Source: Bradyrhizobium diazoefficiens USDA 110 (GTDB lineage: Bacteria > Pseudomonadota > Alphaproteobacteria > Rhizobiales > Xanthobacteraceae). Taken from it: a DNA stretch of 64,000 nucleotides. The notes below the pieces were generated by a model that did not search any database, had not been told where the DNA came from, and saw only the letters and a program-made list of their open reading frames with translations. Positions within the stretch are counted from its first letter, which is position 1, and each line of letters begins with the position of its first letter. Shown here one piece after another: positions 1-12,026 of the stretch. Made by a program: the position numbers and the translations under genes. The stretch is taken from positions 1,536,001 through 1,600,000 of the forward strand of contig NC_004463.1 in the NCBI RefSeq assembly GCF_000011365.1, given 5' to 3'.

Positions 1-102
1 GGAGTTTGTCGGCGCGCTCATCCAATCTTGACCTTCCGCCTCCAATCCGCTCCCTTTGGCGCGACACAACGACCCCTCAGGGAAAACGCCAAGGTAGCTA
101 CC

Positions 103-1605
103 ATGTCTTTCGTCCTCGCCATCGACCAGGGCACCACCTCCTCGCGCGCGATCGTGTTCCGCAGCGACATCTCGATTGCTGCGCGTGCGCAAGCCGAGTT
201 TCCGCAGCATTTTCCGGCCTCGGGCTGGGTCGAGCACGAGCCGGAGGACATCTGGACCTCGACCGTGATGGTCTGCCGCGATGCGATCGCGCAGGCCGGC
301 ATCAGCGCGAAGGATATCGCCGCGATCGGCATCACCAACCAGCGCGAGACCACCGTGGTGTGGGACCGCGCCACTGGGCAGGCCGTGCACCGCGCCATCG
401 TCTGGCAGGACCGCCGCACCGCCGACATCTGCGCGAAACTCAAGGCCGACGGCCGCGAGCCTGTGATCTCCGAGAAGACCGGCCTGATCATCGATCCCTA
501 TTTCTCCGGCACCAAGGTCGCCTGGATCCTCGACCACGTGCCCGGCGCGCGTGCCCGCGCCGCGCGCGGCGAGCTGATGTTCGGCACCGTCGACTGCTAT
601 TTGCTCTGGCGCCTCACCGGCGGCAAGGTCCACGCCACCGACGCCACCAACGCCTCGCGCACGCTGCTGTTCAACATCCACACCGGCCAGTGGGACGACG
701 AACTGCTCGAGATCATCGGCGTGCCGCGCTCGATGCTGCCCGAGGTGAAGGATTCGTCCGCCCGTTTCGGTGAGAGCGTGCCCGACCTGTTCGGCGGCGC
801 GATCGCGATCTCCGGCATCGCCGGCGACCAGCAGGCCGCGACCATCGGCCAGGCTTGCTTCCGCCCGGGCATGATGAAGTCCACCTACGGCACCGGCTGC
901 TTCGCGCTGCTCAACACCGGCACCACGCCCGTGGTGTCGAAGAACAAGCTGCTCACCACCGTCGCCTACCAGCTCGACGGCAAACGTACCTATGCGCTCG
1001 AAGGCTCGATCTTCGTCGCCGGCAGCGCGGTGCAGTGGCTGCGCGACGGCCTCGGCATCATCAAGCACGCCGCCGAGACCGGACCTCTTGCTGATCAGTC
1101 CGACTCCATGCAGAGCGTCTATCTGGTCCCCGCCTTCGTCGGCATGGGCGCGCCCTACTGGAATCCGCGCGTGCGCGGCGCGCTGTTCGGCCTCACCCGC
1201 AACACGGGACCTGCCGAGCTCGCCCATGCCGCGCTGGAAAGCGTCTGCTACCAGACCTTCGACCTCTGGGCCGCGATGCGCGCCGACTGGCCGAGCTCGG
1301 AAACCGCCAGCGTCGTGCTGCGCGTTGACGGCGGCATGACCGCGTCGGACTGGACCATGCAGCGCCTCGCCGATCTCCTCGACGCGCCGGTCGATCGCCC
1401 TGTGATTCAGGAAACGACTGCGCTCGGCGCCGCCTATCTCGCCGGCCTCAATGCGGGCGTCTATCCCGAGCCGACCAAATTCGCCGACAACTGGCGCCTC
1501 GAGCACCGCTTCAAGCCGAACATGAGCGAGGCAACGCGCGAGCGGAAGCTCGCGGGCTGGGCGCGAGCGGTGAAGGGCGTGCTGGCGAGCGACGAGGGGG
1601 CGTGA
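103..1605 (+). CDS. glpK: Glycerol kinase
   Basis: Phosphorylates glycerol to sn-glycerol 3-phosphate with ATP in the cytoplasm (FGGY kinase family). The N-terminal phosphate-binding motif [10 protein letters not shown] lies at residues 6-15, the glycerol-contacting NQRE at 79-82, and the C-terminal lobe carries [10 protein letters not shown]. The 500-aa length is typical. The frame is open 25 codons further upstream, but the ATG at 103 follows an AAGG site about 8 nt away and matches the family N-terminus. No glpD or glpF neighbour is visible; the gene sits at the window edge and is followed by a palindromic repeat. Confidence 0.97.
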   Translation: MSFVLAIDQGTTSSRAIVFRSDISIAARAQAEFPQHFPASGWVEHEPEDIWTSTVMVCRDAIAQAGISAKDIAAIGITNQRETTVVWDRATGQAVHRAIVWQDRRTADICAKLKADGREPVISEKTGLIIDPYFSGTKVAWILDHVPGARARAARGELMFGTVDCYLLWRLTGGKVHATDATNASRTLLFNIHTGQWDDELLEIIGVPRSMLPEVKDSSARFGESVPDLFGGAIAISGIAGDQQAATIGQACFRPGMMKSTYGTGCFALLNTGTTPVVSKNKLLTTVAYQLDGKRTYALEGSIFVAGSAVQWLRDGLGIIKHAAETGPLADQSDSMQSVYLVPAFVGMGAPYWNPRVRGALFGLTRNTGPAELAHAALESVCYQTFDLWAAMRADWPSSETASVVLRVDGGMTASDWTMQRLADLLDAPVDRPVIQETTALGAAYLAGLNAGVYPEPTKFADNWRLEHRFKPNMSEATRERKLAGWARAVKGVLASDEGA

Positions 1606-1660
1606 GCGCGCCTAAAGCCGCGATGAAAGTGCGGAGAAGGAACGCGGCCCCAACACTATG

Positions 1661-1791
1661 GTCGTCCCGGCGAAGGCCGGGACCCATACCCGCAGGGAGA
1701 AGTTTTGCGAAAGCTCGGAGTGGGCGTCTTCGCGCCACGAACAGTCGTGGTTATGGGGCCCGGATCTGCGCTTACGCTTGTCCGGGACGAC
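1661..1791. repeat. Palindromic intergenic repeat, family A copy 1
   Basis: Imperfect inverted repeat of about 130 bp. The left end reads GTCGTCCCGGCGAAGGCCGG and the right end is the complementary TCCGGGACGAC. Related elements lie at 7855-7981, 54851-54972 and from 63922 to the window edge. It fills the gap between glpK and the acetyltransferase gene and may act as a transcript-end hairpin; that role is inference. Confidence 0.8.
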
Positions 1792-1847
1792 AATGGAGTG
1801 TGTAGCGCCGCTCTGGAGCCTCTCGCGATGAATCGGAACAAGCACGA

Positions 1848-2441
1848 ATGATCCTCCCCGACGGCTATTCCGACATCCCCGCCGGCAAGATCGCCGCCGT
1901 CGTCACGCATCTTGAGATGACCGCACCTCCTGCGCGCCGTGACGATCCGCCCGGCGCCTGGACCCTGCGCAAGGCCGACGCGCCCGCGCTTCATTGGTAT
2001 CGCGACCTCTTCCGCCGCGTCGGTGAGGATTGGCTGTGGTTCTCGCGGCCGCGCATGAATGATGCCGAGCTCGCCGCAATCATCCACGCGCCGGGCGTCG
2101 AGGTCTACGCCCTGGTCGCGGACGGCCGCGACGAGGGCCTGCTGGAGCTGGATTTCCGCGAGGCCGGCCAGTGCGAGCTGGTCTATTTCGGCGTCACCGC
2201 CGGCCTGATCGGGACGGGCGCCGCCCGCTTCCTGATGAACCGCGCACTGGAGCTGGCCTGGTCGCGCGAGCTGCACCGCGTCTGGGTGCACACCTGCACC
2301 TTCGACCATCCCTCCGCCGTCGAATTCTATCAGCGCTCCGGCTTCCGTCCCTTCCGCCGCCAGATCCAGATCGCCGATGATCCACGTCTCGATGGCACGG
2401 CGCCGCGGATGGCGGCGAAGCACGTGCCGATTATCGAATAG
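1848..2441 (+). CDS. GNAT family N-acetyltransferase
   Basis: Predicted acetyl-CoA-dependent N-acetyltransferase; the substrate cannot be told from sequence. The acetyl-CoA motif A region is LVYFGVTAGLIGTGAARFL (about residues 111-129), followed by the motif B-like segment HPSAVEFYQRSGFRPF near the C-terminus. The N-terminal 50 residues are less conserved, and a later start at the internal Met24 (MTAPPARRD) is possible. It stands alone between two repeat-rich gaps. Confidence 0.85.
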   Translation: MILPDGYSDIPAGKIAAVVTHLEMTAPPARRDDPPGAWTLRKADAPALHWYRDLFRRVGEDWLWFSRPRMNDAELAAIIHAPGVEVYALVADGRDEGLLELDFREAGQCELVYFGVTAGLIGTGAARFLMNRALELAWSRELHRVWVHTCTFDHPSAVEFYQRSGFRPFRRQIQIADDPRLDGTAPRMAAKHVPIIE

Positions 2442-2460
2442 TGCGAGGCTGCCGCCCCAC

Positions 2461-2547
2461 CGTCATTGCGAGGAGCCCTTGCGACGAAGCAATCCAGGCT
2501 GTTTCCGCGGAAAGATCCTGGATTGCTTCGCTGCGCTCGCAATGACG
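2461..2547. repeat. Palindromic intergenic repeat, family C
   Basis: Inverted repeat with ends CGTCATTGCGAGGAG and CTCGCAATGACG and inner arms GCAATCCAGG / CCTGGATTGC around a GC-rich centre. A single-copy 87-bp element in this window; the type is common in Bradyrhizobium intergenic DNA. Confidence 0.8.
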
Positions 2548-2682
2548 GAGTGTGGGCGCCGCCCTCGCTCTTCGAATCGGCACATCAACGCGTGATGGCG
2601 CCGTAGCCCCGACGGAGCCAAGCGTAATCCCAGACGATGTCCCCGCATTCCGCTCCATGCGCGCTACGCCTCGCTCCTCGCC

Positions 2683-2787
2683 GTCATTCCGGGGCGCGCC
2701 ACTTGGCGCGAGCCCGGAATCCATTTTGTCCGCATGAGACGGTGCACGATGGATTCCGGGTTCGCGCTCCGCGCGCCCCGGAATGAC
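2683..2787. repeat. Palindromic intergenic repeat, family B copy 1
   Basis: Inverted repeat with ends GTCATTCCGGGGCGCGC and GCGCGCCCCGGAATGAC and inner arms CCCGGAATCCA / TGGATTCCGGG. Other copies are at 14346-14423 and 50311-50399. Confidence 0.85.
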
Positions 2788-2803
2788 GGCAAGCCGCGAA
2801 TTC

Positions 2804-2872
2804 GTAGCCCGATGGAACGCAGCGAAATCCGGGGCGGTTTCCCCGCATTCCGCTCCGCTCCATGCGGGCTAC
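2804..2872. repeat. Palindromic intergenic repeat, family D
   Basis: Inverted repeat with ends GTAGCCCGATGGAACGCAGC and GCTCCATGCGGGCTAC and central arms ATCCGGGG / CCCCGCAT. Half-element remnants of the same type occur near 2640-2670 and 24783. Confidence 0.7.
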
Positions 2873-2878
2873 GGCTCG

Positions 2879-3304
2879 TCAAAACAACTCCTGCTTCCCC
2901 CTTGCCAGCGAGAACCCGTGCTGCATGGCGTTGAAGCAGGTCAGCCCCGCCTGCTCCGAGCGGCACGTGAACCCCGCCCGCCGCCACACTTCGCCATAGG
3001 CGAGCACCGGCAGCGATGGGTCCATCACCGTGTCGCCAGCGCAGATGCGCTCCGCGTTGCCCTTCGCGCTCATCTCGAAGGCGTGGCCGTAATCGAGATC
3101 GCAGTCAGCGGGCCGGCGCGGGCGCGTCTCCATGTTCAGGATGTCGCAGCGGAGCACGCCTTGTCCGTTGTCGATGAAGAACTGGCAGACGATGTTTTTC
3201 GACGGCGCCAGAAAGCCGATCGGGCGGTCCTCGGCGCTTGCGGCGCCGGCTCCGATCAACAGAAGCAGGGTCGATGCCAGGACGACGGCGCGGAGCCCGA
3301 TCAT
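2879..3304 (-). CDS. Secreted hypothetical protein, DUF6636-like
   Basis: A 141-aa protein with a clear Sec signal peptide (about residues 1-24, hydrophobic core VVLASTLLLLIGAG, cleavage near ASA). The mature part starts with FLAPSKNIVCQFF, the F-x-SPS-x-NI-x-C pattern of small secreted DUF6636-type proteins. It carries several cysteines (C40, C53, C68, C88, C114, C123 approximately) that could pair in the periplasm. The start follows a purine-rich GCGGGA site. It lies 16 bp downstream of the PLP enzyme gene on the same strand and may be co-transcribed. Function unknown. Confidence 0.75.
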   Translation of the reverse strand: MIGLRAVVLASTLLLLIGAGAASAEDRPIGFLAPSKNIVCQFFIDNGQGVLRCDILNMETRPRRPADCDLDYGHAFEMSAKGNAERICAGDTVMDPSLPVLAYGEVWRRAGFTCRSEQAGLTCFNAMQHGFSLARGKQELF

Positions 3305-3320
3305 GCAATCCCGCTTGAGA

Positions 3321-4268
3321 CTAGCCGTCGAACTTCACCGCCGTGGTGTTGGCGCCGCAGAGCAGCACTGCGACGCGTTCGCCGGGTGAGGGACGATAGC
3401 GGCCGGACAGTAGCGCGGCAAATGCGGCTGCGCCGCCGGGCTCGGCCACGAGACGCAGGCTCGACCACAGCGCTGCCTGCGCCTGCCGGATCGCCTCGTC
3501 GCTGACCAGAACGACCCGCTCGACATGGGCCTGCGCGATCGGGAACATCAATTCACCGACGCGCCGCGGCGCGAGGCTGTCGGCGGCGAGGCCGCCGGCC
3601 GGCGCATCGACCGGTGCTCCCGCCGCGATAGCGGCGTGCAGGGTCGGTGACTGCTCCGGCTCGATCGCAACAACACGCGTCCTGCCAGCGTACCACGCCG
3701 CGATGCCGCCGATCAGGCCGCCGCCGCCGACCGCCACCAGCAGCGTATCGATGCCGGGCGCGTCCTGCTCCAGCTCCAGGGCGACGCTGCCCTGGCCGAG
3801 CAGGGTTTCGGCCTGGTCGTAGGCGTGAACGGCCATCGCACCGGTCCGTGCGACATGCGCTTCGCTCGCGGCGAGCGCATCGGCGTAGCGGCTGCCCGCG
3901 ATCACGAGTTTCGCACCATTCCCCTTGATCCGCTCGGCCTTGGCTGGCGAGGTGATGTCGGGCACGAAGATCGTGGCGGGGATGCCGAGCCGCTGCGCCG
4001 CGTAGGCGACCGCCGCCCCGTGATTGCCGCCGGATGCGGCGACCACGCCCGCCTCCGGCACCGGCCGCAGCAGCAGGTTGGCAAAAGCGCCCCGCGCCTT
4101 GAAGGATCCGGAATGCTGCAGCATCTCGAGCTTGAACGTGATGGGTGCCGCCGGCAGGCCGAAATCGGCAAGATCGGCCATAACGAGTGGCGTGCGCCTT
4201 ATGTGCGGACGAATGACGACCTCGGTCGCCGCAATCCGCTCCCGCGTGATGTCCATTGTCGCTGTCAT
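3321..4268 (-). CDS. Threonine/serine dehydratase-like PLP enzyme
   Basis: Fold-type II pyridoxal phosphate enzyme of the threonine dehydratase / serine racemase group, expected to deaminate or racemise a hydroxy amino acid. The Schiff-base lysine is K57 in SGSFKARGA; the phosphate and substrate loop SGGNHG is at about 79-84 and a glycine-rich PLP-phosphate loop VGGGGLIGG lies in the middle. At 315 aa there is no C-terminal ACT regulatory domain, so it resembles the catabolic rather than the IlvA form. The frame extends 13 codons upstream, but the ATG at 4268 has an AGGGAA site 7-8 nt before it. The divergent ArsR-type gene begins 64 bp away and may control it. Confidence 0.9.
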   Translation of the reverse strand: MTATMDITRERIAATEVVIRPHIRRTPLVMADLADFGLPAAPITFKLEMLQHSGSFKARGAFANLLLRPVPEAGVVAASGGNHGAAVAYAAQRLGIPATIFVPDITSPAKAERIKGNGAKLVIAGSRYADALAASEAHVARTGAMAVHAYDQAETLLGQGSVALELEQDAPGIDTLLVAVGGGGLIGGIAAWYAGRTRVVAIEPEQSPTLHAAIAAGAPVDAPAGGLAADSLAPRRVGELMFPIAQAHVERVVLVSDEAIRQAQAALWSSLRLVAEPGGAAAFAALLSGRYRPSPGERVAVLLCGANTTAVKFDG

Positions 4269-4331
4269 GATGCCGTTCCCTATAGCGCATCGGAGAGTTG
4301 ACATCAATTAGGTAATTAGCAAAATGGCTAA

Positions 4332-4634
4332 ATGAAAGTCACTGTCGCCCTGCGCGCGCTGGCCAACGAGCGCCGCCTGCAGATCCTGGACTGGTTGCGG
4401 GATCCGCGGAAGCATTTTCGCGAGCAGGCCGATGGCGATCTGGTCGATGACGGCGTCTGCGGATTGCTGATCGCAGAGAAGCTCGGTGTCAGCGCGCCGA
4501 CCCTGAGCGAGCACATGCGGGTCCTGACCGCCGCAAAGCTGGTGCGCGCCAAGCGGATCAAGCAGTGGACGATGTACAGGCGCAACGAAACCGCGATCGC
4601 CGCCATCAAGCGCTCGATCCAGGACGGCCTTTGA
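4332..4634 (+). CDS. ArsR-type winged-helix transcriptional regulator
   Basis: A 100-aa winged helix-turn-helix protein. Helix 1 carries ALANERRLQILDWLRD, and the recognition region CGLLIAEKLGVSAPTLSEHMRVLTAAKLVRAKRIKQWTMYRRNE (in two parts) is the classic ArsR repressor signature. No obvious metal-binding CxC is present; Cys43 in VCG is the only cysteine. It is divergent from the dehydratase gene with a short shared promoter, which suggests it regulates that gene or itself; inference only. Confidence 0.88.
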   Translation: MKVTVALRALANERRLQILDWLRDPRKHFREQADGDLVDDGVCGLLIAEKLGVSAPTLSEHMRVLTAAKLVRAKRIKQWTMYRRNETAIAAIKRSIQDGL

Positions 4635-4765
4635 TCGCGCAGATGTTGCTGCAGGCGACGTTGCACCCGACGCAATGCTCCATTTCCATCTTCTTTCTTG
4701 CGCCGAGCCGATCTTGTCGTGGAAACTGACCGGCCCTGCCGTGTTCCAACGAGTGAGCGCGAACC

Positions 4766-5395
4766 ATGTTCCTGATCGGCCAATACGACTCCCCCTTCGT
4801 CCGCCGCGTCGCGATTGCGCTACGGCTTTACGGGCTCTCCTTCGAGCACAGGCCGTGGTCCACCTTCGGCGATGCCGACAAGATCGCGCCCTATAATCCG
4901 CTGCGCCGCGTCCCGACGCTGGTGCTCGACGACGGCGAGGCGCTGATCGAGAGCGCGATCATCCTCGAATATCTCGATGAGCTGGTCGGCGAGGGCAAGG
5001 CGATGCTGCCGCGCAGCGGCGCCGAGCGACGACAGCACCTGCGCATCTGCGCGCTCGCTTCCGGTCTCGGCGACAAGGCGGTGAGCCTGCTCTATGAGCG
5101 CGTGCTGCGGAAGGAGCAGCTTGCGCTGTGGGTCGAGCGCTGCCAGGCGCAGATCGGCGACGTGCTCGGCGTGCTGGACGCCGAGCGCGCCAAGGTGACG
5201 ACGCCATACTGGCTGGGCGACCGCATTGGCCACGCCGATATCGCGGTGGCCTGCGTCGTGCGCTTTGCCCGCGAGGCGCATCCGCAATTGTTCGACGCGG
5301 CGCGCTATCCGGCGCTCGCGGCGCATGCCGAGCGCTGCGAGGCGCTGACGCCATTCCAGGAGATCGTGCAGCCGTTGGCACCGCCGAAGGGGTGA
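4766..5395 (+). CDS. Glutathione S-transferase family protein
   Basis: A 209-aa two-domain GST. The N-terminal thioredoxin-like half has LIGQYDSPFVRRVAIALRLY, the cis-Pro motif RRVPTLVL near residues 50-57 and the glutathione-binding ESA in DDGEALIESAIILEYL near 58-73. The C-terminal helical half carries the conserved N-capping segment DRIGHADIAVAC. Cytosolic detoxification or thiol transfer is expected; substrate unknown. A degraded second copy of its last 25 codons or so lies about 1.1 kb downstream (near 6420-6535). Confidence 0.92.
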   Translation: MFLIGQYDSPFVRRVAIALRLYGLSFEHRPWSTFGDADKIAPYNPLRRVPTLVLDDGEALIESAIILEYLDELVGEGKAMLPRSGAERRQHLRICALASGLGDKAVSLLYERVLRKEQLALWVERCQAQIGDVLGVLDAERAKVTTPYWLGDRIGHADIAVACVVRFAREAHPQLFDAARYPALAAHAERCEALTPFQEIVQPLAPPKG

Positions 5396-5411
5396 GCCGC
5401 ATCAAGCGCCT

Positions 5412-6419
5412 CTATGCGAACCCGACCTTGATCAGGATTGTCAGGAAAAGACCTCCGACGACCGCGCAGACCGCGGCACCGATGAGCGGCCCCAGCGCGC
5501 CCTCCCGGCTCGCAGGCTCCAGCACCGCATGTCCCGGTCGTTCCGGATCGTAATAAACTTTGACGTTCTGCCCGGGACGATATTTCGCTGCGGCCTTTTC
5601 GGCGACCTCGCGCAGCCCGGAGATCATGGTGCCGCCCCAATCGACCTCGGTGCCGATGAAGTCGCGCTTGTCGACCCTGTAGGCGTAGCGCAGGTCGACC
5701 TGATAGCGGTGCTGGAGCTTGCTGGACCGCGACTTGTCGTCGTCGTCGCTCTTCTCCTCGATGATTTCCTCGATCACGTCGCAACGGGTGACCCTGCCAG
5801 CCGCGGTCGGCCAGCGCAGGCTGGCGCTCGCCAGCCGGCGCGTCCGGACATACTCTGCGACGCAGAACACGCCGCCTACGAGCACGATGATCGGCAACGC
5901 GAACGCGAACAGCGGAACGCCGTTGTTTGTGTAGAGCACGTGACCCGCGAGCGAATGCGCGGTGAGGGTGGTGGCAATGAAGCCGAACACGATTGTGAAC
6001 GCCACCAGTGCCGCGACGTTCTGCGCGGCAGCAGGTTCGAGCAACGCCTCGGTCGGTTGCTTCGGATCGACATGGACGTCGACATGCGCGCCGACCGGAT
6101 ATCGTCCGATCAGTTTTGCGGCCAGTACCCTCGTCGTGATGGCGGGGCCGCCGACAAAGACCTTGTCGCTTTCCAGCTCCTGGCCGCCGGCCTGATAGCG
6201 ATAGCGGATGACAGGCTTGGCGTCGTTCCGATCATCCGAGGCGTGCGTCGCCGGCTGATCGACCCTCGAGACCGTGATGATGCCCTCCACCTTGTCCCAG
6301 CTCCGCGCGGCCTGCATCCGGCCCCGCATGCGGACCAGATTGAACAGCATCAATCCAAACAGCAGCACCGAGATGCCGGCCGCAATCTGCGTCCACATCA
6401 ATTGTTGGGCGTCCAGCAT
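5412..6419 (-). CDS. Membrane protein with two DUF3592 domains
   Basis: A 335-aa protein made of two similar halves. Each has a transmembrane helix (about 10-30 and 175-200), then a beta-rich segment ending in a KYRPGQNVKVYYDPERPGHAVLE-type motif (shown in parts: PVGAHVDVHVDPKQPTEALLEP in the first half, YRPGQNVKVYYDPERPG in the second). That repeated Y-D-P-x-x-P-x-x-A-x-L-E pattern is characteristic of DUF3592. Further hydrophobic segments occur near 135-155 and 310-330. An acidic EKSDDDDKS stretch lies in the second soluble part. Function unknown. It is convergent with the GST gene. Confidence 0.85.
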   Translation of the reverse strand: MLDAQQLMWTQIAAGISVLLFGLMLFNLVRMRGRMQAARSWDKVEGIITVSRVDQPATHASDDRNDAKPVIRYRYQAGGQELESDKVFVGGPAITTRVLAAKLIGRYPVGAHVDVHVDPKQPTEALLEPAAAQNVAALVAFTIVFGFIATTLTAHSLAGHVLYTNNGVPLFAFALPIIVLVGGVFCVAEYVRTRRLASASLRWPTAAGRVTRCDVIEEIIEEKSDDDDKSRSSKLQHRYQVDLRYAYRVDKRDFIGTEVDWGGTMISGLREVAEKAAAKYRPGQNVKVYYDPERPGHAVLEPASREGALGPLIGAAVCAVVGGLFLTILIKVGFA

Positions 6420-6535
6420 CCGATTCCCTGCTCTGTGGCGGCGATCGCCATTGGTCGCGGCGAGCGCGCGTCGCGTTCACAGCGCTGCCGCCTTTTCGGG
6501 AGATCGTGCAATCGCTGCTGCCGCCGAAGGCAGGA
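6420..6535 (+). pseudogene. Decayed fragment of a glutathione S-transferase 3' end
   Basis: Translating from about 6478 gives ALPPFREIVQSLLPPKAG, closely matching the C-terminus of the intact GST gene (ALTPFQEIVQPLAPPKG). Just upstream, in another frame, RFPAL matches the GST RYPAL, so a frameshift separates the two matching blocks. No open frame upstream continues the match, so this is a remnant of a second GST copy or an ancient duplication; the DUF3592 gene now sits between the two tails. It overlaps the likely promoter region of the DUF3592 gene. Confidence 0.6.
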
Positions 6536-6575
6536 CTATCCCATGTGACTTCCTGGCGGGGGCCTGAGCGCACGC

Positions 6576-6711
6576 CTCGTCCTTCGAGACGACCGCTTCC
6601 AGCGGTCTCCTCAGGATGAGGCTGAGCGGCATCTTTGCCGGTCGAAATTGCTGCCGCGCACTCCGTCCTCATCCTGAGGGCCCGCCAAAGGCGGGCGTCT
6701 CGAAGGATGAG
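6576..6711. repeat. Inverted pair of family E intergenic repeats
   Basis: The first copy (about 6576-6620) reads CTCGTCCTTCGAGACGACCG then TCCTCAGGATGAG. The second (about 6666-6711) reads CCTCATCCTGAGGGCCCGCC then GCGTCTCGAAGGATGAG, the reverse orientation. Together they could form a long hairpin. Confidence 0.7.
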
Positions 6712-6777
6712 CCGCAGCGCAACGGCCTTAAATGCGATTGCCCTGCCGCCGAGGGGATGAAGCGCGGAACGCAGGCC

Positions 6778-7566
6778 TTATTTCCGCGAACAGGGCTTGA
6801 TCTCGCCAGCCGCGGTGTTCAGGACGATCGGATTGGGCGACAGTCTTATGCCGAAGAACAATTGAGAGCCGGACACCTTGTCGTCCGCGCCCTGATGGAC
6901 GTCCAGGTCGAGTTTCGCTGCGATCTCGGATGTCAGCTTGGCCTTCTCCTCCATCGAGATCTTGTTGTGATATTTGATCTCGTAGACGACATCGGCCTCC
7001 AGAACGGACCGCGTCTGGCACACGACGCCGCCACTCGACACGTTCTGGGCCACCGCGTCCTCGCATTCCGCCTTCAGCAATGCGTTCCGGGCCGAGATCA
7101 GCGACTCGTCGGAAATCAGCAGGATGTTGGCGTTCTCGAGCTTGAGGTTGACCGCTTCGACCTGCTGCATCCCGGCGACAGCCGACAGCTTCTCCCTCAC
7201 CTCGGCCGAGACGTCGAGTTTCTTCTCGAGCGTTTGCTTCAAGTCCCGGTCGACGGTCCGTGATTTCTGGATCTTGCTGGCCAGGAGCGCAGGGTCGACA
7301 TCGCAGGTCGGATGCAGTTCCAGCCGGCCGTTGCTCAGATACTCGATCGTGTTGATCGTGCCGGGACCGCCGAACGTGCTCGGCGGCACCACCTCGAAAT
7401 ATCCGGTCTCGGAGAGGATGGCCGTGATCGTCTGCTTCTTGCGCGGGATTCCGACGAAGACTGCGACCATCACCAGGCCGATCGCGACAAATACCCCGCT
7501 ACCAAGCCAAAGCCATTTGCGGCTGGCTATTTTCCCGGGCAGCACAACTGACTTCGTTCGCCGCAT
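6778..7566 (-). CDS. Hypothetical membrane-anchored protein
   Basis: A 262-aa protein of unknown function. After a basic N-terminus there is one transmembrane helix (WLWLGSGVFVAIGLVMVAVFV, about 19-39, given here as the span), then a soluble domain of about 220 residues with scattered cysteines (about C89, C170, C184, C259), topology N-in. The middle is charged and helical (ALLASKIQKSRTVDRDLKQT and following), possibly coiled. The ATG at 7566 lies inside the 3' end of a small upstream ORF (7527-7658), which suggests translational coupling. I recognise no family. Confidence 0.7.
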   Translation of the reverse strand: MRRTKSVVLPGKIASRKWLWLGSGVFVAIGLVMVAVFVGIPRKKQTITAILSETGYFEVVPPSTFGGPGTINTIEYLSNGRLELHPTCDVDPALLASKIQKSRTVDRDLKQTLEKKLDVSAEVREKLSAVAGMQQVEAVNLKLENANILLISDESLISARNALLKAECEDAVAQNVSSGGVVCQTRSVLEADVVYEIKYHNKISMEEKAKLTSEIAAKLDLDVHQGADDKVSGSQLFFGIRLSPNPIVLNTAAGEIKPCSRK

Positions 7567-7658
7567 GGCACGTAGCCTTTCGGACAGTCCGCCGCGGCAA
7601 TCGTGGGCAGGACGACAAGGGCGATCGCGGCGACGAACAGTGCAATGAACTGCTTCAT
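7527..7658 (-). CDS. Small secreted cysteine-rich peptide (43 aa)
   Basis: Read directly from the minus strand: ATG at 7658, stop TAG at 7527-7529. It encodes MKQFIALFVAAIALVV plus LPTIAAA, a textbook Sec signal peptide with an AxA-like cleavage site at about residue 23. The mature peptide of about 20 residues begins DCPKGYVPCG and ends LCCPGK, with cysteines at 25, 32, 39 and 40. Four cysteines in a 20-residue mature part suggest a disulfide-stabilised or metal-binding peptide. Codons are strongly GC-ending. It overlaps the start of the downstream hypothetical gene by 40 nt. The ribosome-binding site is weak (GGGAT about 8 nt upstream). Function unknown. Confidence 0.6.
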   Translation of the reverse strand: MKQFIALFVAAIALVVLPTIAAADCPKGYVPCGERSQLCCPGK

Positions 7659-8162
7659 ATGTTCGATCCCAAGCAAACCGTCGGTTTGAAGGTAGTGGGC
7701 CGATAGATTAGCGAATCAAGGTTGAGCGGACAAGTGAACGAGTTCACACGCGGCGGGTTCCGTTGATGCGTGGGCCGTTGAGGCGGAGCGCTGCCAAGGG
7801 GCACCGCGTTCAAGAATTCGTGCAGCGGTTGGCGCTACATGTAGGCTCCCCAATGTCGTCCTGGCGAAAGCCAGGACCCATTACCCCAGGGAGCAGTTTG
7901 GCGAAGATTCGTTGTTCGGTATTGCTAGCGATATCCGCCGATGGATCACGCGGTATGGGTCCTGGCTTCCGCCAGGACGACACCGAAGGTGTGGTGCGCG
8001 CTTCCAACCGACGACGACAGTCACGGTGGACGATGATCGCATATTACTGGTGTTTTGCCCGACGTCGCAAGCCGCTTCGGTAAGACCGAAATTCCTCAGG
8101 CCTTTCAACCCCATCCCTACTGTGCATGGGGTTGTTTTCGCATTTTTGATTTAGAGGCGGGT
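7659..8162. other. Intergenic gap with repeat and an orphan plus-strand hairpin
   Basis: A 504-bp gap between metH and the small secreted peptide. It contains the family A repeat at 7855-7981 and, at 8107-8133, an 8-bp hairpin (AACCCCAT / ATGGGGTT) followed on the plus strand by GTTTTCGCATTTTTG, which looks like a plus-strand terminator with no plus-strand gene in front of it. No convincing coding sequence is seen. Confidence 0.55.
7855..7981. repeat. Palindromic intergenic repeat, family A copy 2
   Basis: The left end GTCGTCCTGGCGAAAGCCAG, then GACCCATTACCCC; the right end TGGGTCCTGGC...GCCAGGACGAC. About 127 bp, imperfectly palindromic, with a divergent centre. Confidence 0.85.
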
Positions 8163-12020
<3,858 letters not shown>

Positions 12021-12026
12021 GTTGTC

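Larger units (their letters stand above)
2442..2878. other. Intergenic gap made almost entirely of palindromic repeats
   Basis: This 437-bp convergent gap contains three different palindromic elements in tandem (2461-2547, 2683-2787, 2804-2872) and no convincing gene. Reading frames across it mirror each other on both strands, as palindromes do. Confidence 0.75.
6420..6777. other. Intergenic gap with GST remnant and inverted repeats
   Basis: A 358-bp gap between two minus-strand genes. It holds the GST tail remnant, then two facing copies of a CTCGTCCTTCGAGACG / CGTCTCGAAGGATGAG type element. No intact gene is seen. Confidence 0.7.

Noticed and set aside
2377..2987. Several 70-110 aa frames in the 2.4-2.9 kb gap
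   Set aside because: They run through palindromic repeats and mirror each other on both strands; no ribosome-binding sites or families.
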